From JAXLWB01 sp046328715 (lineage in GTDB: Bacteria > Chloroflexota > Anaerolineae > Caldilineales > Caldilineaceae), in assembly GCA_046328715.1 (NCBI GenBank), contig JAXLWB010000011.1, positions 167,995 through 231,994 on the forward strand: 64,000 bases of DNA. The letters run 5' to 3'. Below, piece by piece: positions 54,212 to 61,506 of the stretch. A program made the position numbers and the translations under genes. Positions within the stretch are counted from its first letter, which is position 1. Each line of letters opens with the position of its first letter. The notes beneath the pieces were generated by a model that saw only the letters and a list, made by a program, of their open reading frames with translations, was not told the DNA's origin and searched no databases.

Positions 54212-55255
54212 ATGCACGACTCTCACTTTTGGCAAGGCAAACGCATCATCGTGACCGGCGGCTCGGGTTTTCTTGGCTCCTATGTGGTCAACAAGCTTTG
54301 GAAGCGGGGGGCGAGTGAGGTGATTACCCCACGGCGCAAAGATTATGATCTGCGCGACGTCAACAAGATTCGCCGCCTGTTGTTGGATACGCTCAACAAG
54401 AGTGGCCCGGTCGACATGCTGATCCACATGGCGGCCAATGTCGGTGGCATTGGAGCGAACCGGGCCAAACCGGCTGAGTTCTTCTACGACAACCTGATGA
54501 TGGGGGTGCAACTGCTGCATGAGAGCTGGCGGGTGCAGGTGCCTAAGTTTGTGGCGATCGGTACCATCTGCTCCTATCCCAAGTTTGCGCCGATCCCTTT
54601 CCGCGAGGAGTCGCTGTGGGATGGTTACCCGGAAGAGACGAATGCGCCCTATGGGCTGGCCAAGAAGATGATGTTGGTGCAGAGCCAGTCCTATCGGGAA
54701 CAATATGGCTACAACTCAATCTTCCTCTTGCCAGTGAATCTCTATGGTCCGGGCGATAACTTTGATTTGCAGACTTCGCATGTGATTCCGGCGCTGGTAC
54801 GCAAATGCGTCGAGGCCCAACGCTGCGGCGACGACCAAATCGTGGCCTGGGGCGATGGATCTGCCACGCGTGAGTTTCTCTTTGTCGAAGACGCCGCCGA
54901 GGGCATTTTGCTGGCGGCTGAGCACTACAATGCGAGTGACCCGGTCAACCTGGGCAGTAGCTTTGAGATTAGCATCAAGGATCTGCTTGAGACGATTGCC
55001 CGCCTGACCGGCTTTACGGGCAAGATCGTCTGGGATACAAGTAAACCCAACGGCCAGCCGCGGCGCAAACTGGATGTGAGCCGGGCGCAGGAACGCTTTG
55101 GTTTTGTCTCGCAGACGCCCTTTGAAGAGGGTCTGCGCCAGACGATTCAGTGGTACCAGATGCAGTTGGAGAAGCAGGAAGAGGTCGCACGGGCGGATCG
55201 GGAGTTGGCATCTCTGAGAGTGCTGCCGCTGCCCAGGGCGATGCCACTGGGGTAA
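54212..55255 (+). CDS. fcl: GDP-L-fucose synthase family epimerase/reductase
   Basis: The 347-residue short-chain dehydrogenase has the NADP motif IIVTGGSGFLGSYVVNKLW, MAANVGGIGANRAKPAEFFY, the catalytic Ser in GTICSYPKF, and the YGLAKK Tyr-Lys pair. LLPVNLYGPGDNFDLQTSHV is the fucose-synthase signature. It would convert GDP-4-keto-6-deoxymannose to GDP-L-fucose. The adjacent gmd supplies that substrate. The protein is somewhat longer than usual at its C terminus (about 30 residues). A heptose variant (HddA/DmhB-like pathway) is an alternative. Confidence 0.85.
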   Translation: MHDSHFWQGKRIIVTGGSGFLGSYVVNKLWKRGASEVITPRRKDYDLRDVNKIRRLLLDTLNKSGPVDMLIHMAANVGGIGANRAKPAEFFYDNLMMGVQLLHESWRVQVPKFVAIGTICSYPKFAPIPFREESLWDGYPEETNAPYGLAKKMMLVQSQSYREQYGYNSIFLLPVNLYGPGDNFDLQTSHVIPALVRKCVEAQRCGDDQIVAWGDGSATREFLFVEDAAEGILLAAEHYNASDPVNLGSSFEISIKDLLETIARLTGFTGKIVWDTSKPNGQPRRKLDVSRAQERFGFVSQTPFEEGLRQTIQWYQMQLEKQEEVARADRELASLRVLPLPRAMPLG

Positions 55256-55380
55256 CGTAGACCGCCCTTCCAGGGCTGGGTGTGTATCTTACTTATCATG
55301 AATTATCACCTACAACGGACATTGGCATGACTCAAATCCGCTGTTTCCCTGAATCCGCTGTAGTCTTTTAGGGATCACTT

Positions 55381-56448
55381 ATGAAAACAGCACTGATCAC
55401 CGGCATCACCGGACAGGATGGTTCGTATCTAGCCGAACTTTTATTACATAAAGGCTATGAGGTGCATGGGCTGATCCGCCGAGCGAGCACCTTTAATACA
55501 CGGCGCATTGACCATATCTATCAGGACCCGCATGTGGGCAAGGGGGCACAGCTCTTTTTGCACTATGGCGACATCAGCCAGGCGGGCAATCTCTCTGAGA
55601 TTTTGCACGACGTCAAGCCGGACGAGATCTACCATCTGGCGGCACAGAGCCATGTGCGGGTGAGTTTTGACATGCCCGAGTATACCGGCGATGTGACCGG
55701 GCTGAGCACGATCCGTATTCTGGAGGCGCTACACCGCACGGGCTCGCAGGCGCGCTTTTACCAGGCTTCCTCCAGTGAGATGTTTGGCAGTGCCGCACCG
55801 CCGCAACATGAAAACACCCTCTTGCAGCCGCAGAGTCCCTATGCCGCGGCTAAGGTCTATGCCTACCATGTCACGCGTAATTACCGGGAGGCCTATGGCA
55901 TCTATGCCTGCAACGGCATTCTCTTTAACCATGAATCGCCCCGCCGCGGCGAGACCTTTGTCACGCGTAAGATTACCCGTGCCGTAGCGGCGATTGTGGC
56001 GGGACGACAGGAGCATCTCTACCTGGGCAATCTGGAGGCCAAACGCGATTGGGGTTATGCCCCGGAGTATGTTGAGGCGATGTGGCTGATGATGCAACAG
56101 GAGCAGGCCGACGACTTTGTGATCGGCACCGGGGAGAGCCATACCGTGCGTGAGTTTTTAGAGGCGGCCTTTGGTTATGTCGAACTGGATTGGCGCGACC
56201 ATGTGCGCATCGACCCGCGTTACTATCGCCCGACCGAGGTCGATTACCTACTCGCCGATGCCAGCAAGGCCAAAGCCAAGTTGGGTTGGCACGCCAAGGT
56301 GCGCTTCGAGGAATTGGTGCAGATCATGCTCGACGCCGATCTCGAACTGCTCGGTGTGACGCCGCCCGGTCAAGGTCTGCGCAGCCTGCACAGCCGCTTT
56401 GACCCCTGGCACCGTTGGGAGAGCCAAGTCGTGAGTATGGAGCGATGA
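55381..56448 (+). CDS. gmd: GDP-mannose 4,6-dehydratase
   Basis: The 355-residue product starts KTALITGITGQDGSYLAELL, the Gmd-type NADP motif, followed by LIRRASTFNTRRIDHIYQDP, the catalytic SSSEMFG and YAAAKVYAYHVTRNYREAYG, and NHESPRRGETFVTRKITRAV. It dehydrates GDP-D-mannose to GDP-4-keto-6-deoxymannose. Fcl lies directly upstream on the same strand with a 125-base gap. Mannose phosphate could come from the isomerases at 18-20.5 kb, though no mannose-1-phosphate guanylyltransferase is in the window. Confidence 0.92.
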   Translation: MKTALITGITGQDGSYLAELLLHKGYEVHGLIRRASTFNTRRIDHIYQDPHVGKGAQLFLHYGDISQAGNLSEILHDVKPDEIYHLAAQSHVRVSFDMPEYTGDVTGLSTIRILEALHRTGSQARFYQASSSEMFGSAAPPQHENTLLQPQSPYAAAKVYAYHVTRNYREAYGIYACNGILFNHESPRRGETFVTRKITRAVAAIVAGRQEHLYLGNLEAKRDWGYAPEYVEAMWLMMQQEQADDFVIGTGESHTVREFLEAAFGYVELDWRDHVRIDPRYYRPTEVDYLLADASKAKAKLGWHAKVRFEELVQIMLDADLELLGVTPPGQGLRSLHSRFDPWHRWESQVVSMER

Positions 56449-56670
56449 TTGCAACTGGGGAGAGCCGAAAAAACTAAACACGGACAGAAGGAACACGGAG
56501 TCCAGCGTAAACCAAATCGGTTCCTGTCCAAATCCGCTGTAGTCGTTCCCTTGCATCTTTTTTCTGCTCTGATATACTGCTAAGACAAGCTCTGAATGAG
56601 AAGCAGTGTTTTCTGGAATCGAAACTTGGGCTTCTTATGGCAAGAGCAGGTTAGCGAGAGAGGTTGAAAG

Positions 56671-57114
56671 ATGCATAGCGATATTCAAGTACTTGATTTG
56701 ACAAGCAACGAAGCGAGCAGTGAATCGGTTGCAATTGTCTTCTTTAAACAGCTAGAGGGTACCGTTCACATCTACCGCGATGGAACTGTCATGCTCTCCT
56801 CGCCAGCAGGTACAACTGTAACTTCGTTCCAACAGCCGGATGCTCGACTGTGGCGAAAGACGCAGTTCCTACACATTCTGACCCAGCTAGGCGCTTCAGC
56901 GCAGGAACTGGTGGCCTCGGAACGAATGATCGGCGAGCAAGAGGCGCAATTGGAGACATTGCCTTTTGCAACGGCTGTGGAACAGGTAGCAAACGCTTCT
57001 AACCGCCATTTTCAAAGTTGGTGTGAGCAACAAGGAGTTGATTACGACCAATTGGACGAGGCTGAGCTAGAGCAACTACTAGCGAATGCAATACAGAAGG
57101 CGCGTGGTCAATGA
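56671..57114 (+). CDS. Small acidic protein, possible antitoxin partner of a decayed PIN gene
   Basis: AGAGAGG stands before the ATG. The 147-residue soluble product has a beta-rich N-terminal half (FFKQLEGTVHIYRDGTVMLS) and an acidic helical tail ending DYDQLDEAELEQLLANAIQK. I do not recognise it. Its TGA overlaps an ATG (57111-57114) that opens a PIN-domain remnant; this tight coupling is typical of toxin-antitoxin pairs, so an antitoxin-like role is plausible but unproven. Confidence 0.55.
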   Translation: MHSDIQVLDLTSNEASSESVAIVFFKQLEGTVHIYRDGTVMLSSPAGTTVTSFQQPDARLWRKTQFLHILTQLGASAQELVASERMIGEQEAQLETLPFATAVEQVANASNRHFQSWCEQQGVDYDQLDEAELEQLLANAIQKARGQ

Positions 57115-57479
57115 TCAAATGTGTCAACGACACCAGTGTGTGGGTCGCAGGGATTCATTAGCCAAAGGGCGCTGGTGCTCTGATTCGACAACGGTGGGCG
57201 GCAGGAGAGTTTGAACATCTAACCTCTGGTGAGATTCTTTTCGAGATCATCCGTGTGTTGCGTGAAGTATTTCATTACCCTGACGACCTGCTCTATCAAT
57301 ATCCTGTCGCTGAGGTGACTAAGGATGGACACTACAACATCATCACAACATCATCAACGTACCGATCATTTTCATTTTTCGCTGTGCATGATGCGCGTGG
57401 ACGCCTAATCGATAAATCTACTCCATTTGACGTAACGATTCAATCGCTGAATCCTTCCTTTGACCATAGATTTATTTAG
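57111..57479 (+). pseudogene. PIN-domain toxin remnant with internal stop
   Basis: From the ATG at 57111 the frame reads MIKCVNDTSVWVAGIH and hits TAG at 57159-57161. The same frame continues GALIRQRWAAGEFEHLTSGE, ILFEIIRVLREVFHYPDDLL, clear PIN-domain N-terminal half sequence with an Asp in NDTSVW. After about 57310 the similarity fades and the frame runs into repeated element C. The C-terminal half, with the remaining acidic residues, is lost. Confidence 0.7.
57424..57470 (+). promoter_or_regulatory. Repeated upstream element, copy C
   Basis: CATTTGACGTAAC, the palindrome-like GATTCAATCGCTGAATC (57437-57453) and CTTCCTTTGACC align closely with copy B. It lies 126 bases upstream of the nucleotidyltransferase-kinase gene in the same orientation. 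ACAGTGA-type short repeats follow at 57525-57590. Confidence 0.45.
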
Positions 57480-57595
57480 TTAGCTGTTTTAAACTAGATG
57501 TAATGAGACGATAAAGAAGTAAGACAGTGAACAGTAGGACAGTGAGACAGTAAGTCAGTCCATATATACTGTCCACTGACATACTGACGAACGTT

Positions 57596-58768
57596 ATGAT
57601 GGAACCAAGCGCTTCACCTACCCAACACAAACCCAAGGTCTTTGTCTCCGGTTGTTTTGACATGCTGCACAGTGGCCATGTCGAATTTCTACAGCGGGCG
57701 GCAGAGTATGGGGAACTATATGTGGCCTTGGGTGCCGACCGTACTGTCTACGAACTGAAGGGGCGCTGCCCGGTCAACAACGAGGACGAGCGCCGTTTTA
57801 TGTTGCAGTCGGTCGGCTGTGTCCATCAGGCGATCATCTCACGTGGCTCGGGCTATCTCGACTTTGCCGAGGAGCTGCGCACGCTTCAGCCTGACCTCTT
57901 TGTGGTCAACGAGGATGGCAACACACCGGACAAACGCAAACTGGTGGAGAGCCTCGGCATTCAATACCTGGTTTTGCAGCGCACGCCGCATGATCGGCTG
58001 CCCCCACGCTCGACCTCCGATCTGCGGCGGGTCTCGCAGATGCCCTATCGGATTGACCTGGCAGGTGGCTGGATCGACCAGCCCTTTGTCTCTCAGCATC
58101 ACCCTGGTTCGGTGGTGACCTTGTCGATTGAACCGACCGTCGAATTTAATGACCGCAGCGGCATGGCGACGAGCACGCGGCGGGCGGCACTGGATCTCTG
58201 GGGCCCTCGCCTCCCGGTAGGCGACCCTGCCAAGCTGGCTAAGACGCTTTTCTGTTACGACAACCCGCCCGGCACGACGCAAATTTCAGGGGCGCAGGAT
58301 GCGATTGGTATCGTCTTCCCGGGGTTGGCCCGCTCGCACTATACGGGTGTTTACTGGCCAACCCAAATTGAGCAACTGCAGGATGAGGATGCACTCAGCT
58401 TTGTCGAGGAGTTGCTTTATCTGATTCCGCTGGGGCCACGGGGCCAGGAGTTTGATGTGTTGGGCGATACCCGCATTACGCAGGAAGGGGCGAGACGGCT
58501 AGCAACCGCCAGCGCTGACTGCTGGCGAGCGATCCAGCAACGCAATGTCTCCGGCTTTGGCCAGGCAGTGCGTGCTTCCTTTGAGGCGCAAATTGCGATG
58601 TTCCCGCGCATGCTGACGCCGATGATTGAGGAACTGATTGAGGAATACCAGGAGCAGGCATCGGGCTGGAAGATCTCGGGTGCGGGCGGGGGTGGCTATT
58701 TGATCCTGGTGGCAACCCAGCCGATTGAAAATGCGCTGAAGCCTGTCGCAAGACGAGTTCTCGACTAA
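57596..58768 (+). CDS. Nucleotidyltransferase-GHMP kinase fusion
   Basis: The 390-residue product starts with a cytidylyltransferase-like domain: VFVSGCFDMLHSGHVEFLQR contains the HxGH-type site, and LQPDLFVVNEDGNTPDKRKL follows. From about residue 150 it continues as a GHMP sugar kinase: SQMPYRIDLAGGWIDQPFVS (motif 1), RSGMATSTRRAALDLW (motif 2 region) and KISGAGGGGYLILV (motif 3). The combination should phosphorylate a sugar and activate it with a nucleotide, as in FKP or the heptose pathway. With gmd and fcl nearby, fucose salvage or a heptose are both possible. The kinase half is duplicated at 60.5 kb. Confidence 0.8.
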   Translation: MMEPSASPTQHKPKVFVSGCFDMLHSGHVEFLQRAAEYGELYVALGADRTVYELKGRCPVNNEDERRFMLQSVGCVHQAIISRGSGYLDFAEELRTLQPDLFVVNEDGNTPDKRKLVESLGIQYLVLQRTPHDRLPPRSTSDLRRVSQMPYRIDLAGGWIDQPFVSQHHPGSVVTLSIEPTVEFNDRSGMATSTRRAALDLWGPRLPVGDPAKLAKTLFCYDNPPGTTQISGAQDAIGIVFPGLARSHYTGVYWPTQIEQLQDEDALSFVEELLYLIPLGPRGQEFDVLGDTRITQEGARRLATASADCWRAIQQRNVSGFGQAVRASFEAQIAMFPRMLTPMIEELIEEYQEQASGWKISGAGGGGYLILVATQPIENALKPVARRVLD

Positions 58769-58805
58769 ACGAGCCTATAATCAACAGGGTAGGGAAGAGG
58801 CTATA

Positions 58806-58900
58806 CGCGAAAACGCCCGCAAGATGAAACCAAGGGTCTCGAGCTGGCCCTGATCGCTGAGATAAGCGGGTTGAGTGAAGCCGAGATTCTGGCATTGTAA
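58806..58900 (+). pseudogene. Tail remnant of an Rpn/PDDEXK-type nuclease-transposase gene
   Basis: RENARKMK in one frame, then KGLELALIAEISGLSEAEIL in the next, ending with TAA at 58898, matches the usual C-terminal tail of Rpn-family recombination-promoting nucleases. A frameshift separates the two parts and the catalytic domain is absent. Confidence 0.5.
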
Positions 58901-58913
58901 GAAGGAATGACGA

Positions 58914-59036
58914 AACACGGACACTACAGCGGATGCGGGAAAACAATGGATGGGATGTGGGCTGGATCGGGTATCGGTGGTGTGATTGGGTAGAGTGAAA
59001 AAGACTAAACACGGAAATCAGGAAACACGGAATCGG
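58914..59036. repeat. ~120-bp direct repeat, copy 1
   Basis: AACACGGACACTACAGCGGA, then TGGATGGGATGTGGGCTGGA, CGGTGGTGTGATTGGGTAGA and ACTAAACACGGAAATCAGGA. Copy 2 at 59974-60113 has the same order and close sequence. A shorter relative lies at 56472-56550. Confidence 0.65.
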
Positions 59037-59042
59037 TCGGTC

Positions 59043-59402
59043 TTACGAACGTAACGAACGAATCCGAATATTACGTTCAGTTGCAACGACAAAGTGACGA
59101 TCAAGCTGATCTCGATATTGGTTTAGAACGGATTTCAGGACACGTAGTTTGGTGGCAACCGTATCATCTGACAGACGTAGAAGTAGAATTCCTGCATGAG
59201 CATGGTGATCGCGAAAGACCATATCGCCAAAGTCTTTGTCATTGGTGACAATAATTCGCTGTTCGGCAACTGACCGATGCAAGATATCCAGGTCGCTTGT
59301 TTGAGGTGATTCTTCGCTGATGCTAACCGTGTCAAATCCCTGCGAACGAAGAAACGTAGCAACCACAACTCCTGCGCATTCATCGACGATAAATTTGGGC
59401 AT
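59043..59402 (-). CDS. DUF5615 PIN-like toxin
   Basis: The 119-residue product matches the Mut7-C/DUF5615 PIN-like family: KFIVDECAGVVVATFLRSQG, IIVTNDKDFGDMVFRDHHAH and AGILLLRLSD. The acidic residues Asp-Glu near the start and Asp-x-Asp-Phe in the middle fit the PIN-like RNase site. A DUF433 gene lies directly upstream on the same strand, the standard partner. Together they form a type II toxin-antitoxin module inserted in the polysaccharide region. Confidence 0.85.
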   Translation of the reverse strand: MPKFIVDECAGVVVATFLRSQGFDTVSISEESPQTSDLDILHRSVAEQRIIVTNDKDFGDMVFRDHHAHAGILLLRLSDDTVATKLRVLKSVLNQYRDQLDRHFVVATERNIRIRSLRS

Positions 59403-59431
59403 TATGCTAAGCTCTGAATGAAAAGCGGGAT

Positions 59432-59677
59432 TTAAGCCGCTTCCAGATGGAGTGGAAAGATCGTTTCATCGGTTAAAATCGCAGCGGCATAATAGAGCGC
59501 AGCCTGAATGTCTTCGATTTTTAAACGTGGATAATCTTTTAGGATTTCTTGCGTAGTAAGGCCCTGAGCGACCATACGAACAATCAGATCGACAGGAATA
59601 CGAGTGCCGCGAATGACTGGTTTGCCAACCATCACATTCGGATTGTAAGTAATACGTGCTCGAAAATCTATGCTCAT
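59432..59677 (-). CDS. DUF433 antitoxin
   Basis: AGGAGCGAG before the ATG at 59677 decides the start; the frame extends 27 codons further without a ribosome site. The 81-residue product reads ITYNPNVMVGKPVIRGTRIP, VDLIVRMVAQGLTTQEILKD and YPRLKIEDIQAALYYAA, the DUF433/VapB-like winged-helix antitoxin family. It should bind its own promoter and the DUF5615 toxin encoded 30 bases downstream. Confidence 0.88.
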   Translation of the reverse strand: MSIDFRARITYNPNVMVGKPVIRGTRIPVDLIVRMVAQGLTTQEILKDYPRLKIEDIQAALYYAAAILTDETIFPLHLEAA

Positions 59678-59719
59678 GGCTCGCTCCTTGCTCTCAGCCA
59701 AATCCTTTCCATAAGGTCG

Positions 59720-59748
59720 ATTATATCGTAAACAACCGATTTTGCCAA
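59720..59748 (-). promoter_or_regulatory. Promoter of the DUF433/DUF5615 module, TTGGCA-17-TATAAT
   Basis: On the minus strand, TTGGCA (59748-59743) and TATAAT (59725-59720) are 17 bases apart, about 43 bases before the antitoxin start. Confidence 0.65.
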
Positions 59749-59793
59749 GCTCCTTCACAGAAGAGGGTATATATCAGGATGAGGGCGAAGCTT

Positions 59794-59858
59794 CAGAGCC
59801 CCGCACGTAAGTAAGGGCCAGCTTTCCCTTACTTACGTGACTTACGTGCGGGGCTCTG
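59794..59858. repeat. Head-to-head half units of the 57-bp hairpin family
   Basis: CAGAGCCCCGCACGTAAGTA at 59794 and its complement ending in GTGCGGGGCTCTG at 59858 form a long hairpin. The right arm has an additional CTTACGTGA segment. Confidence 0.75.
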
Positions 59859-59973
59859 GATGGAACGTTCTGCCCCGAAGTTGATATGCACCCCACAGAA
59901 GACGAGTATCGACGAGACGGGATTGAGATAAGCTAGGTAGGTTTCCATATTAAGAATAGGCAACCGCTGAATA

Positions 59974-60113
59974 GGCTAAACACGGAAATCGGGGAACACG
60001 GAGTCCACAACGGATGCTGGGAAACAACAAATGGGATGGGGGTGGATCGGGTGTCGGCGGTGTGATTGGGTGGAGTGGAAATGACTAAACACGGAAGTCA
60101 GGGAACATGGAAT
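59974..60113. repeat. ~120-bp direct repeat, copy 2
   Basis: CTAAACACGGAAATCGGGGA, then CACAACGGATGCTGGGAAAC, GGTGGATCGGGTGTCGGCGG and TGATTGGGTGGAGTGGAAAT. It matches 58914-59036 in order; the ACTAAACACGGAA unit stands at both ends of this copy. Confidence 0.65.
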
Positions 60114-60147
60114 GGAAGAGAGCCGGTCAAAAGACACGTGAGGTAGT

Positions 60148-60262
60148 CTGTCATTCCGTAGGAATCCTACGTTGATAAAGCCAACATCTGTGTTCATAAT
60201 GGACTTTCTTCTCGTCTCGATAGGGTAGGATTCCTATGGGGCCTTCTACGGAAGGTTGACAG
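60148..60262. repeat. Inverted-repeat element of ~115 bp
   Basis: CTGTC at 60148 and GACAG at 60258 bound the element. GTAGGAATCCTAC (60158-60170) pairs with GTAGGATTCCTA (60225-60236), and TTCCG/CGGAA extend the arms. It looks like a small MITE. Confidence 0.55.
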
Positions 60263-60313
60263 ATAGTGCAGAATAAGAAATCTTACTTACCACCTGCTAC
60301 CTACTTCCTACAT

Positions 60314-60396
60314 TATTTGTCATACACATTCAATTGCTGAATCATTCATTTGTTACTTGCCATAAATTAAACGATTTGTTATGCTTTTCGTAAATT
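60314..60396 (+). promoter_or_regulatory. Repeated upstream element, copy D
   Basis: ATTTGTCATACACATTCAAT, then TGCTGAATCATTCATTTGTT and, at 60379, TTATGCTTTTCGTAAATTA. The order and the 76-base distance from ATTTG to GTAA equal copy B. It lies about 150 bases upstream of the duplicated kinase fragment. Confidence 0.45.
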
Positions 60397-60535
60397 AACA
60401 AAAAATAGTAAGTAATCAAACTGAAAACTGATCAAGAGATGTATGGTTTTGATCTCGCCACTGACTACCCACCATTTGCTATTCGATGCAGTCTGAACCC
60501 GTCAGACGTGTCGAAAACCTGAGTAAACCCTATCT

Positions 60536-61201
60536 CCCGGCTCGGTGGTGACACTGTCGATTGAACCGACCGTCGAATTTAATGACCGCAGCGGCATGGC
60601 AACTAGCACCCGCCGTGCGGCACTCGATCTCTGGGGACCGCGCCTGCCCGCAGGCGACCCTGCTAAATTGGCCAAGGCACTCTTTTGTTACGACAACCCG
60701 CCCGGCACCCTGCAAATTTCAGGGGCGCAGGATGCGATTGGCATCGTCTTCCCTGGCTTGGCCCGTTCGCACTATACAGGTGTTTACTGGCCAACGGAAA
60801 TTGAGCAACTACAGGATGAGGAGGCGCTCAACTTTGTCGAGGAACTGCTCTATCTGATTCCGCTGGGGCCACGTGGCCAGGAGTTTGATGTGCTGGGCGA
60901 CACGCATATCACCCGGGAGGGGGCAAGACGCCTAGCAACCGCCAGCGCCGACTGTTGGCAGGCAATCCAACAGCGCAACGTCAGCGCCTTTGGCCAGGCC
61001 GTGCGTGCCTCCTTCGAAGCGCAAATTGCCATGTTCCCCCGTATGCTGACGTCGATGATTGGGGAACTGCTTGCGGAATACCGCGAGCAGGCACTGGGCT
61101 GGAAGATCTCCGGTGCGGGTGGGGGCGGCTATTTGATTCTGGTGGCAGCCCAGCCGATTGGAAATGGGCTGAAGCCAGTGGCGAGGCGAGTTTTGGAGTA
61201 G
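60536..61201 (+). pseudogene. Truncated duplicate of the GHMP kinase domain
   Basis: From CCCGGCTCGGTGGTGAC at 60536 on, the sequence is a close copy of 58105-58768, including long identical stretches such as ACCGTCGAATTTAATGACCG. The nucleotidyltransferase domain and kinase motif 1 are absent. A GTG at 60545 would give 218 residues containing motif 2 (RSGMATSTRRAALDLW) and motif 3 (KISGAGGGGYLILV). The frame is intact and about 90 percent of residues are unchanged, so expression of a partial protein cannot be excluded. Confidence 0.7.
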
Positions 61202-61506
61202 GATGGGACCGGTAGGCGGATGAAAAGAGATTTCTCGCAGAGAACGCAGAGGCTTATTCTGTGAAAAAGTCTGCGAGCCGGGTACACACTGGGTGCGCCT
61301 CTGCGAGAAACGTTTGGCTCTGGCTTATTCAGGTTGGGGTTTGGCTGGGGATAGAGACGCAGATCGTAGGAAACGCGGATCGGGCAGCCAAAGATCTGTA
61401 CCCCATGACCGGTGTCGAAGACGTCGATTGAGTAAGTTGTTAGAAATCCGCGCTACCAAGTATCCGCGTCTCTAACCGCTCACAGCTTTTATCAGGTAAA
61501 CGATTG
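61202..61506. repeat. Intergenic region with an inverted repeat
   Basis: TTTCTCGCAGAG (61231-61242) pairs with CTCTGCGAGAAA (61299-61310). CCGGGTACACACTGGGTGCG at 61278-61297 resembles the small insert seen in two other repeat families. No gene is seen. Confidence 0.6.
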
